From the NCBI GenBank assembly GCA_017607445.1, contig JAEVHH010000006.1, positions 2,728,001-2,792,000 on the forward strand: DNA of 64,000 nt, read 5' to 3'. The notes below the pieces were generated by a model that was given only the letters and a program-made list of their open reading frames with translations, did not search any database and was not told the DNA's origin. The translations under genes and the position numbers were made by a program. This document shows, in pieces, positions 48,426 to 58,599 of the stretch. This stretch comes from Histoplasma ohiense (taxonomy: Eukaryota; Ascomycota; Eurotiomycetes; Onygenales; Ajellomycetaceae). Numbering within the stretch: the first letter of the stretch is position 1; every line of letters starts with the position of its first letter.

Positions 48426-49569
48426 TTATTTCACTCAGAGATTAAAAAACAGATCTGTCTCAGCTTGATCAGTGTCATTTGAGAAATTGTTATTAAGATA
48501 AATTTGTTTATTATTCTGAATTTTCTCAACTGACAAAGTATGATGTTTCAATGATGACTTGAGAGCTGCAATTGATGATGTAATCACTGAGATATCATTA
48601 ATCACTGTTTCAGCTGAAATCTCAGAAGAACTGTTTTGTTGAATCTTATGAATCTTCACAGTGAAGAATTTAACCACTGCTGTCACAGTGCTCTGCAAAA
48701 TGTTAACATTTAAAGTGTCCACATTGATGACAATTAGATTCTCAGCAGCATCAATAATTGTCTGAGTCAATTCAACAGCATCTGCTAGCATCTAATATGA
48801 GTTAATGCTATATAATGTAAAATATCTAAATAATGACTTATCAGAATATAAGTGTTCTTTGTCACTGAGCAGTGCTTGCATTTTTTACATCAATTCTCAG
48901 CAGACTCACAATGATGATGATGAGACATTGTCAAATATCAAATACAACAACAGCAATATACTGCTGTATTTCTTTCTAACACTTCAACAGAACTGTTCAC
49001 TTTCTCATTCTTGTCTATATTATTAATCAACTCAAGTAATACATCAAGATCTTTGCTCAGCAAAAATGACACTGATGTAATAGCAGAATACAAAAATACA
49101 CTTTCTGAAATGCTGTTATAATTGAATGCCACACTGTACTGTGACAACAGATCATCAAAATTCATATAGAATTCTAGAATTTCATCTGTATTCTTATAGA
49201 TCTATATATCAAATACAAATCTCACAACAGCAGTTTGATATATGACAAATCTCTCATCTGAAACTTTGTCAGAGAGCAGTATCTTGTGAAATTCATTGAT
49301 CAAAGATTGACTGATTTTGTGAAAGTGCTCAGACATCTGTACTCTGTTAGTATTTACAATAATCTCAGTTTAAGAAAACTTACAGCAGCACAACTTCTAT
49401 TCGATATATAAAAGATATAACAGTGTATTCACTCATCATTCACAAAGCAAGAATATACTGAAGGATTTTGCAATCTCTTCAGACAATTCAAGCAAATGCT
49501 CTTGATAGCAGACAGTATATCACTCTTTATAGACTTCAAATCAGCAACAGAAACAGCTGATTCTGACAT
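48426..49569 (-). pseudogene. Antisense accessory gene of family B (B2 copy)
   Basis: Minus strand, opposite to B2. Exon 1 is 49384-49569, exon 2 is 48842-49336, exon 3 is 48426-48791; lengths 186, 495 and 366 nt are identical to B1. Intron 1 (49337-49383, 47 nt) has GTAAGT and a perfect TACTAAC branch site. Intron 2 (48792-48841, 50 nt) has a decayed donor, ATAAGT. The Cys cluster is partly kept (CCCC, HHHHC, CKKCKHC). Exon 3 is open for 118 codons (MLADAVELTQTI start) up to a TGA and then TAA. Stops in exons 1 and 2 inactivate it. Its upstream region is lost at the C3 junction. Unknown function. Confidence 0.75.
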
Positions 49570-49626
49570 TCTATCATAATCTTAAATTAATATCAAGACC
49601 TTCTTCAAAGAAGAAGGAGAAGCAAT

Positions 49627-50014
49627 GTGTATACAAACTATCTAGAGAATGTGATTGATACACTGCTATCAACAAATGACTCTTACAATACGGGAATGCA
49701 ATTCTATACAATCACTGAGAGCAGCTCTTATAAAAAAGAGGGGCAATTGTAATGCACTCATTTATTATTTTCTTATTATTATATTATCTTTGTTTATTCT
49801 TATCTCTTTCCATTATACTCTCGCTACCGCTATTTCTATATGTATATATATATCAATGTATGTATTTCACATATCTTCTTTCTCTTTCTTTTCTTCCTTA
49901 GCAATTAGCTACACTACACTTCTACACTACACTCTATAATATATTACTATTATCTCCACTATGTTATATACTATCTTCTACTATTTACTCTTCACACTGT
50001 CATCATCTCTAACA
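49627..50014 (+). mobile_element. Family C fragment C3 (3' end and LTR)
   Basis: From about 49627 the sequence matches the last 120 bp of the family C internal region (compare 29005-29141), including the AAAAAAGAGGGGCAAT polypurine tract, then an LTR at 49748-50014. The 5' part is absent, so this is either a truncated insertion or a deletion joining B2 to C3. Confidence 0.8.
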
Positions 50015-50325
50015 GAACTGATCTCATTACTCTAGATGTCTGATTGTTAGATGATATTGAATAAGTATTGATAGAAAGATTTGATTCAATATCAGTGTTG
50101 AATTTGATAGTACTGCTGAAATCAGATTCAGATGTAGAATCTGGTGTAGATAAGATATCTGCCATAAATTGAATCTTCAGTGTCTTGTTGATATCTTTGC
50201 TATTGTTATTAATGTTCTCCGTATGTGATGTGCAGATCTGGGCACCCATAATTGAATCTCTTTTAAAAACTGAAATCTCAGTTGAAAAGGATGAGAAATG
50301 GGGAAAATTTGTGCTTCATGATATA
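50015..50325. other. Unassigned 311-bp segment
   Basis: No match to the A, B, C or LINE sequences here. On the minus strand an 85-codon frame from 50249 runs to the C3 LTR end (Ser/Asn/Thr-rich, TENINNNSKDI near its start). Composition resembles the family C gag N-terminus but I cannot align it. It could be a remnant of another retroelement or single-copy DNA. Confidence 0.35.
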
Positions 50326-50342
50326 TGTAATGCACTCGTTTA
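50326..50342 (+). repeat. First 17 bp of a family C LTR (C4)
   Basis: TGTAATGCACTCGTTTA is identical to the start of the C2 5' LTR. The next base begins the GC-rich block, so that block is inserted in a family C LTR whose remainder must lie beyond the window. Confidence 0.65.
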
Positions 50343-51086
50343 GCCCGCGTGGCGCAGTTGGTAAGACTGTTACCCAAGGTAGCACTGTTAGATGTGCTGT
50401 AGGTTCGAATCCTGCTGCTGACAAGGTCCCATTTTGGGCCACTTCTTACCCATGAAGGCCCCCGTGACCAGGGGCCAAGCCTAGTGAGGCAGTGCTGACA
50501 GGGGTGCTGCTTGGCAGTGGTGAGGGTGGTGGCTGCTGGAAGCCATGCTCATTAGTGCCAAGCAGCCCCTCTGCCACTAGTGCTGATCTAAGCAAGATCC
50601 AATGATTACAGAGGGTTGAGTATAGGGTGCTTATACATACTAGCACCTGCCAAGGCCCCCGGCATCTAGGGGGCCACTCCAACAACAGGGAATGATTTTA
50701 AAAACCATCCAATTGGCTGCCTCATCAGAGGGGTAGTAGCAAGCCAAGCAGGACACCCTGGTAGGCGCCCTATTCAGAGCCCACTAGTGGTCATCTAACA
50801 CTATTAGTGGGTTATCATCGGGTGGGGTAAGCCTATGGTTAGTCCCTTACATGGGGCAAGGCCACGACGGCTGGTTGGTAGGCCAAGGGGGCAATGGGCT
50901 GAGATCGGCAACTGGAAGCTCTGGGCTATGGTGATGCCTAGGGTGGGCAGTGGCGCTTAACTAGGACCCCCGCTGGAAACCCCAGAACTAGTTAAAGCGG
51001 CCCGAGAGGACGGACGCGGTGGTCGGTTGGTTATAGGGGTTATAATATGTAACTAGCTTAAGGTGCATCCTGCGTGGAATAGCCAC
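50343..51086 (+). mobile_element. tRNA-headed SINE-like GC-rich block
   Basis: GC-rich segment with surviving CpGs, unlike everything around it. It opens with a tRNA-like head carrying both polymerase III boxes, followed by a 650-bp body without a coding frame that fits any family. Two short hairpins occur (GGCCCC/GGGGCC at 50457-50476 and GGCCCCC/GGGGGCC at 50654-50675). At about 51087 it joins AT-rich LINE sequence. It may be a SINE next to or fused with a LINE, or the LINE's own 5' region. Confidence 0.55.
50350..50412 (+). promoter_or_regulatory. Polymerase III A and B boxes
   Basis: A box TGGCGCAGTTGG (50350-50361) and B box GGTTCGAATCC (50402-50412) match the consensus. The T stem GTAGG/CCTGC can pair, but the leading GCCCGCG has no partner downstream, so this is tRNA-derived and not a tRNA gene. 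Confidence 0.75.
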
Positions 51087-52954
51087 GTAGTCACTGAGAT
51101 TATTCTTTCAAGTATAAAGAAATATATTCCATTGAAAAGAGTCTCTGAATTCTCTAAGCCTTGGTGGAATGATGAGATTTCAAATAAAAGAAGACATTTA
51201 GCTAGAGTTAAAAAAGATTGAAAAGAAGATCTTGTTTCATTTGAGTATTTAAAGAATATTAGAAATGATTATTTCTCAACAATTAAAAAGGCAAAGACTG
51301 ATTGTTGGAATAACTTTCTAGAAAATGCTCAGGGGAAAGAGATCTTCAAAGCTTTTAGATATACTAAGTCAAAAACAATGTCTAAGCTACCAACATTAAC
51401 TTATAATTTCCAGAATGAGGAAATTATAGCTAGCTCATTTGAAGATAAATGTCAAGCTTTTATGAGAATATTATTTCCATCATCAAATAATTCAACTGAG
51501 ATTTGTTCTTTGCAAGAAGATAATGAATATGAACATGATAAGAAATGGGAATGGCCTGACTTAACTGAAGATGAATTAAAGACAGCTATTTTTTCATCTT
51601 CAAAGGTCACAGCAGCAGGAGCTGATACTATAAATCATTTAATAATTCAAGAGCTTTATTCAGTACTAAAAGATGAGCTCTTTGAATTGTTCTCAAATCT
51701 TTTGAAATATGGGTATCACTCTAAGTGCTGGAGGCATGCTGTTGGAGTTATTCTTTCAAAACTCAATAGAAAACCAACTATTCCTAAATCTTATAGAGTG
51801 ATATCTCTGCTGAATTGCCTGGGAAAAATTCTGGAAAAGATAATTGCAACTAGATTGTCTTTTCTATCTGCTACTACTGATCCATTATATGATGATCAGA
51901 TGGGAAGTAGAAAGCAAAACTCAGCAATTGATGCAGTTCTCTCTGTAGTTCATGATATTCAACTTGCAAAGAATGAAAAAATGGTTACAACTGCAATGTT
52001 TATTGATATAAAAGATGCATTTGATTGTGTTTCACTTTCTCAAATGATCAATACTTTGATAAAACTGAGAATGCCAAAGTCTCTCATTAAATGGGTTATC
52101 TGTTTCATGTCAAAAAGAACTATTCAGTTGCTTTTTGATGGAATGAGACAAGATATAACAGATATTGAGATAGGAGTTTCTCAGGGTTCCTCAGTCTCAC
52201 CCATTTTGTTTGCTATATTTATCAAGTTTCTATTTATTGATAGACAAATGGCAATTATGGTGAGAACTCCAAGCTATGTGAATGATTTAGGCCTAGTTGT
52301 AAGCTCAGAATCAATTGTGAATAACTGCAATTTGATTGAGCAAGCAGCAACTGAAATGATTGAAAAAGCAAAATCAAAAAACATTGTTTTTGATATGGAC
52401 AAAACTGAATTAATTCATTTTTATCCAAATTTCAGAGAAAAAGATACTGAAGTTAAGCTTTTAAGTCATTCAGTTAAATCTAAAAACTCAGTTAGATGGC
52501 TTGGTGTCTGGTTAGATTCTCAATTGAATTTTAAATCTCATGTGCAAATAAAAACTGCAAATGCTGAAAGAATTCTAAACAGTATATTGAGACTTTCAAA
52601 TACTGAAAGAGGTCTGACATTTCAAGCAATGAGACAATTATATATTGTCTGTGTGACCTCTGTTTCAGATTATGCAGTTCAGGTGTGGTGGAGAGGTCAA
52701 AAACACTTTATAGAAAGATTTCAAAAACTTCAAAACTCAGCTTTAAGAAAGATTCTAGAAGTATTCAAAACTACTCCAATTAAAGCTATGGAAATTGAAG
52801 CCTCTATTTCTCCACCACAAGTGAGATTTGATAAAATCTGTATGAATTATGCTCTCAGAATTATGAAGCTATATTCACATCATTCTATTAGAAAGAGAGT
52901 TTCAAGTTCTTTTCCAAATGAGTCAAATGAATTAGAATTAGATTGGGAACTTTA
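51087..52954 (+). mobile_element. LINE D1, truncated by A5
   Basis: AT-rich non-LTR retrotransposon piece containing the region before and through the reverse transcriptase. The 3' end is cut by the A5 LTR at 52955 (left flank CTTTA). The endonuclease and ORF1 are absent on the 5' side, where the GC-rich block adjoins. Confidence 0.8.
51090..52954 (+). pseudogene. LINE D1 reverse transcriptase
   Basis: Frame open from 51090 except for one TGA (51219-51221); from ATG 51378 about 526 codons are uninterrupted up to the A5 junction. Upstream PWWNDEI (51159-51179) is the usual linker after the endonuclease. Then come SYRVISLLNCLGKILEK (about 51796-51840), MFIDIKDAFDCVS (about 51996), GVSQGSSVSPILF (about 52176) and the catalytic box YVND (52275-52286) where YxDD is expected, then the RT thumb and a C-terminal segment. 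Arg is encoded almost only by AGA and Trp by TGG. The frame therefore did not suffer the TGG-to-TGA decay of its neighbours. Missing Asp and missing ends mean it is not functional. Confidence 0.85.
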
Positions 52955-53551
52955 TGTGATGAGTTAGCATCTGTTAGTAATTAACTTACGCAATCAACTC
53001 CCCTTCTGCACCCACTTGTTCCTGGCTGTTGTGACCTCACATAACCCTCAATGTTCTTCTGCTCTGTGCTCCACACTTGCATAGTTTCTAATGATTCTTC
53101 TGTGTAGCTCTTAATGTTCTTCCACTCTGTGCTCTGCACTCATGTAGTCTCTAATGATTCTTCCACATAGCTTCTTATGTTTCCCCACTCTGTGTTCCAC
53201 ACTCATATAGTCTCTAATGATTCTTCTGTGTAGCTTCTTATGTTCTTCTGCTCTGTGTTCTGTGCTTGTATAGTCTCTAACAATTCTTCTGTGTAGTTCT
53301 CAATGATTCCCCCACCCCATGTTTCATGCTTGTGTAACTTCTAATGATTCTTATGTGTATCTCTTAATATTCTTCCACTCCATACTCCACTGTGGAGTGG
53401 CTTCTGATATTCTTCCACTCTGAACTTTCTTCTATAAGAACCCTCTTTGTATGATCTTTTCTTCTGATTTCTTTTCTCTTTCTTTTCTTAATCAATTTGT
53501 AATCTGTAATTAGGATAGTATCAAATTGTTAATTGAAGTATGTCTATTACA
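52955..53551 (+). repeat. A5 5' LTR (597 bp, one extra unit)
   Basis: Exactly 63 bp longer than the 534-bp form, because of a fifth tandem unit. Contains AATCAATTTGTAA (53490-53502), paired with TTATGAATTGATT (53552-53564) after the LTR; the single mismatch is a former CpG. Confidence 0.9.
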
Positions 53552-53961
53552 TTATGAATTGATTCTTCTGTGTTTAAGGCCTGAGTGTCTCATTATTAGT
53601 TCTTACATCTGAGTGTGTTGTTATCAGTTCTTACACTTGAGTGTGTTGTTACCAGTTCTTACATCTGAGTGCATCATTTACAGGCCTGAGTGTCTAGTTG
53701 TTACAAGAGATTCCTCATGAGTCTGAATGCTCTTATCATTAGTTATATAGACTGTTGTGTCTAAGCATCTGAAACACAATCAACTGTGTTCTATGAGACC
53801 CAAGTGTCTACAAACCATAACACTGCAAATAGCATTCACAAAGAAACTTGATCAAGCTTAGCACCACAACACTGTAAATAGTGTCTGTGAGAGGACTGAG
53901 TGTCTACAAGTATTTCTTTTCCTTTTTTTTATATTATTATTACATGTTCTTAGACATTGAA
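53552..53961 (+). other. A5 primer site and leader
   Basis: Primer-site candidate at 53552-53564; leader with four TCTGAGTG/CTTGAGTG repeats of about 28 bp, more than in A3. No gene. Confidence 0.6.
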
Positions 53962-54975
53962 ATGAACTACAAACAATTCTACAAACACCCGCTGCATCTG
54001 AACACAGCAGATGATAACTTAGACCTACAAAGCATTCTTCAGCAGCAGATGCTACAGATGACTGAATTGTAACAACAACTTGCTGAGATAAGCACTTCTG
54101 TGTTCATCATTCCTTCTACACCCATGTCTCATGAAAAGCCTTCAAGAGAGAAGCTTCCAATCCTCAACAAATACAAGAAAGACCTAGCACTCTATCTCAT
54201 ATGAAAGTCAAAAGCAAACACCAAATTGAACATCAATGAATGAGCAATAGACTCACTATCCAATCAAGTGTGGTATATCCATAGCAGATTGGATGGTGAT
54301 GTGTTAGCAAAATTCCAACTCTGAATGAGTCATTGTCAGAATCATCAGCATACATCAGAGCTAGTCTTCTGACAACTCAACTCTCTCTTCCTCAATTCTA
54401 CACTTCAAGTCAAGACATTAGACTGACTTAATCAAACTCATCAGATGAATGTTGTGTTGACAACTTATCTTTCTGAATTTGATTGCAAGCTCCTAGAAGC
54501 AGGTGGGCAAGACTGGAACAACACTGTCAAGATCAACATATTGTTCAAGAACTTGAACTTTCAATTGCATAACTGAAGTATAGAGTATTCAAAGCTCTCA
54601 ACATACAGTGAATTCTGTGCTGATCTTCATCTGTTGAACAATAATCTGTCTCAGTTCTGCATGCTTCAAAATCACAGAGAATTCTGCTGAATAAATATGT
54701 ACACTTCAAACCACTCTGCAGTGTCTCTCACCTCCGAATCAGAATCAATGAACTGAGTCTCACATGTAAATACAAGTCACTCAAGGATTCTCAATGTCTC
54801 AGAGAAGAATGTCACTGACTGAATCATCAGAGAAGTCTGCATATGCTGCAACAAGTCAGAGCACTTTGTGAATCAATGTTCAAATGCAATCACTCTGAGT
54901 AAACCTCTCACATGTGTGAACACTGCATCATCTGTGGACAGACAAGAACAGAGAAAAGACAAGCTCTCATTCTAA
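53962..54975 (+). pseudogene. Family A gag (A5), decayed
   Basis: ATG 53962 to TAA 54973-54975, 1014 nt like A1 and A3. The N-terminal 37 codons are open; the knuckle is CICCNKSEHFVNQC-like with Tyr/His changes near 54841-54880 (first Cys kept). TGA stops throughout. Confidence 0.8.
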
Positions 54976-55049
54976 AATATGAATGAGAGCTCAAGAAGCA
55001 GAAAGCTAGCTGAAGATTTGAGCAGAAGATACAAGCAGACACAATTATG

Positions 55050-57164
55050 ATTTCTATCATTGTAAATAGTCTAGTCAACATATGAGCAATGATAGACAGT
55101 GGTTTCCTTCATTACACTCTTATAGACACTCAGCTGATCAAGAAGCATAAGCTTCAGTGTATTCTCTTTTTCAAATCATATAAACTTAGTGAATTTGATG
55201 ATCTCAGAGGATCAGCCTCCTACAACATGGTAAGATTTAATGTTGATGTAGAAGAACATGAGAAAAAGAATGTATACACATATGAAATACAAGATCTTGA
55301 GTACAATCTAATACTCAGTCTATCATAGCTCACAGAATTTGAAACCTTGTTGAATGCATGCAATCACTGTCTTATTTTCTCAGAAGACAACTGTGTTTAT
55401 GAGAAGAATGTCAATAGAACTGCTGATCTCACTCAGATATCAGTGAAAGTGTACAAACTACTAATCTGTCAAGTGCATGAGAAGAAGAACATCCAAGTGT
55501 TCACTGCTAGCATGACAGATATCAAAAAAGTATTAGAAAAGTTAGAACTCAAAGATTTCAAGAAACTATGCAAGAAACTATCTGAATTGTACAAAGACTT
55601 CACAGATGTGTTCAACAAGAAAGAAGCTGAAAAGCTTCCCTCTCACTGAGAACCCAGTATAGATCATACAATTGAGCTCATTAAGAAAGATGATAAGAAT
55701 CCACAATCACTCTGAGATTCTCTCTACAGCATATCATATGATGAGCTTCTTGTCCTACAAAAAACACTCAATGGATTACTGAACAAAGACTTCATTCATA
55801 TTAGCAACTCATCCACTGCAGCATCTGTACTGTTTGTGAAGAAATCAGAAGAAGGCTTATGATTCTGCATTGACTACTGAGAACTCAACAAGATTACACA
55901 GAAGGATTGATATCCTCTCCCACTCATCAATGAAATATTTAAATGAATAGAAAAAGCAAAATGATTTACAAAGCTTGACATCTCTGTGGCCTTCTATAAG
56001 ATAAGGATTAATGAAGATGACAAATGGCTAACCACTTTTCATACACATTACAGATTATATGAATGGACAGTGACCCTCTTTGAATTAGCAAACATCTCAA
56101 GCATGTTTCAGAAATACATTAACTGAGCTCTACAAGATCTGCTTGACAAGATTGCCTCAGTGTACATGAATGATATTCTGATCTTCACTGATGGACTGCT
56201 CACTGAGCACTGCAAGCATGTATGACAAATGCTTGACCATCTATGTAAAGTCAGACTGCAAGTGGACATTGGTAAGTGTGACTTTGAGACCAAGTCTATG
56301 ATCTATCTAGAATTCATCATTGAAGCTGAAAAAGACATACACATGGATTCTAAGAAGATGGAAGCAATCCTCAACTGAGAGGCATCAGTCTTGATAAAAG
56401 AGACTAGAAGCTTTCTAGAATTCATCAACTTCTACTGAAGATTCATCAAAGACTTCTCTGATATCATACAATCACTGACAGATCTGATCTGAAAAGATGC
56501 TGTATTTCAATGAACTGATGAAGTGGATGCAGCATTCAAAAAGCTGAAGTGTATGTTCACAAGCATCTCAATGCTGCAATCATTCAATTCAGATAAGCAT
56601 ACAATTCTTGAAACAGATGTCTCAGATTATGTAGTAGATGGAGTACTAATACAATATAATAATGAAAATGTTCTATAACTCTGTGCCTTCATCTCAAAAA
56701 AGATATCATCTGCTGAATACAACTACAAGATCTACAACAAGAAGCTTCTAGTGATCATACAATATCTCAAAGAATGAGAGTCCAAACTTATGAGTGTTGA
56801 GAAGTTTGAGATTGTTATCAATTATAAAAACTTAGAATACTTCACAATCACTTATAAGCTCACTGAGAGACATATGCATTGATCATTGTTCCTTAGCTGT
56901 TTTTCATTCACAATTTGTTATCAATCTGAAGTAGAGAACACTCTTATAGATGCTCTGTTCTGCCAAGAATAAGATATACCATCTGATGATCTAGATGATA
57001 GATGGAAACACTGAGAGCATTGATTAATCAACCCCATGATCATAGAAAGTTCTATACAATCAGATAAACTCTGTGTATATATCAATCAGTTCTGAGTTCA
57101 AGAATCCTCACTTGAAGAACAATGGAGATTAACAGCAGAAGCAGATGAATTCTGACAGCAAGCT
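55050..57164 (+). pseudogene. Family A pol (A5), truncated and decayed
   Basis: Protease MIDSGFLHY (55089) and the following spacer (open 55347-55649) lead into reverse transcriptase with catalytic YMND (56163-56174), which keeps the second Asp, then RNase H to about 56960. Cut by B3 before the integrase. Same -1 frame relation to gag. Confidence 0.84.
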
Positions 57165-57435
57165 TGTAATAGGCGCAACGGAGATATCTATATTAGGAAA
57201 TAGCTATGTGGCGATAGAAGAACACAGAACACGCCAGAATTAATGAAGAGGGACATAGTGCACAGCATCATAGGCGGCTGTAGCATGTGGTGGTTGTCTA
57301 TATAATGCTCACTGATATCCATAGATATTAGGAGATCAGTGATTAGCTTTGAGTAATAGAGATTGCTACCTTCTTAACATTCTATATGTGTACTTCACAC
57401 TACTCTCATAATTATACCTACAACCACCTCTTACA
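57165..57435 (+). repeat. B3 5' LTR (271 bp)
   Basis: TGTAATAGGCGC to CTCTTACA, same length as both B1 LTRs. CpGs survive in GGCGCAACGG, GGCGATAG and ACACGCC. Confidence 0.92.
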
Positions 57436-57448
57436 ATTCTAATCACTC
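57299..57448 (+). promoter_or_regulatory. Family B promoter and self-priming site (B3)
   Basis: TATATAA (57299-57305) lies 33 bp before AGTGATTAG (57338-57346). CTAATCACT (57439-57447), 3 bp inside the LTR end, is its exact complement. TGGTCCGTTG, about 29 nt inside, is the only tRNA-like alternative. Confidence 0.65.
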
Positions 57449-57540
57449 TTAACTTTATTTGAGTGGTCCGTTGTTACGCACACCTACAATAAAGCATGCA
57501 ATGTTAGTTAAAACACACAACATTAGTTAAAACATATAAG

Positions 57541-58599
57541 ATGGTTTCAACACATGCAAGATTCCTTGAAAACCAATCTGAATCTTCTACTGCCTTTGAT
57601 GATCACGATGCGCGTTTGCAACAGTTGAATGATCAAATTTGTGAACAAGAGCAGCAATTAGCTATTCTGCATGCACAACAGTGGCTCAATGAGTTGGAAG
57701 CACAGATTTGTGGAGATACTCTCATCAAGCCTCAATTAACTCAGAATATCACCACAGAACCACCACAAAATCGATCTGTGAACAATACAGATGATGATAA
57801 TGAAACACCACTGAGGTTGAAGATTAAGAACTATTATCAAGGAAAAAATATGTTAGAATTCAAGGACTATAAAGATCACATGTTGACTCTCTTTACATGC
57901 CACCACCAGTATTATTGAAAGGAAGAACACAAGATAAATGATGCTAAACTCTACCTTGACACCCATGTTAAGCAGAAATGGTTGAATTTTGTATCATCAT
58001 ATGAGAGACATGAAGGAGCAACACCATTAACTTTTGATGATATGTTATCACACCTAGAAATGCAAATTAACAATCCACAGAACCAGCACTGATTAGCAAG
58101 TCAAAAGTTTCAAGATGCAAAGCAACAAGAATGGCAATCAATACACAATTTCTCTAAATATCTCAAAGACTGAAAATACTACTTACCCCCATATAGCAAA
58201 GAACAAAGAATGGATAACTTGCATAGTAAGACATTGAAGATATTACACACAGAACTCAACCATTAAAATCAAAAGCCTCAGAACTATGAAGAGTTGCTTC
58301 AAACTCTACAGACTCTCAAGGAAAATATGTCAGAGTGACAGTGTGCTATTCACAAAGAAAGATCTGCAATATTTGTAGAGAATCAGCATCATTCTGATAA
58401 ATCTAGCAACCATCAGAACAAGAGGAAATGAGAGGAACAAACAGATTCAACTGAACAAATCAAGAAAGATAAATATAACTGAATGAAGAAGTGTTCTCAC
58501 TGCCATAAGAAGGATCATATTGCAAATGATTGTTGAATATTACACTCTGAAAAGTGCAATCAAGTTTGACAAGCAAAAAATCAGCAATCTCAATTGTAG
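57541..58599 (+). pseudogene. Family B gag (B3)
   Basis: ATG 57541; the first 125 codons are open and end at a TGA next to a TTATTATTG stretch. Coiled glutamine-rich N-terminus, Gag core (NMLEFKDYKDHMLTLF, 57847-57894), later blocks with QQEWQSIHNFSKYL (about 58123-58164), and a complete CCHC knuckle CSHCHKKDHIANDC (about 58494-58535). Ends at TAG 58597-58599. Internal stops are TGA plus one TAA. Confidence 0.82.

Larger units (their letters stand above)
31459..49625 (+). mobile_element. Family B copy B2, interrupted by A1/A2 and cut at both ends
   Basis: Starts 3 bp inside the expected 5' LTR end because A4 is inserted there; the 5' LTR is therefore beyond A4's left end, outside the window. 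Gag runs to 32491, A1 is inserted with duplication AAGAA (32487-32491 and 44653-44657), and gag-pol continues to 48391, followed by the antisense gene. At 49625 the sequence switches to a family C fragment, so the 3' LTR and polypurine tract are missing. Confidence 0.85.
52955..57164 (+). mobile_element. Family A copy A5, interrupted by B3
   Basis: 5' LTR, leader, gag and pol up to the RNase H/integrase junction, where B3 is inserted (left duplication AAGCT, 57160-57164). The rest of A5 lies outside the window. Confidence 0.9.

Noticed and set aside
50343..50424. A tRNA gene
   Set aside because: A and B boxes and the T stem are present, but the acceptor stem GCCCGCG has no complement, the D arm is disrupted and no clear anticodon arm forms. 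It is a tRNA-derived SINE-type head.
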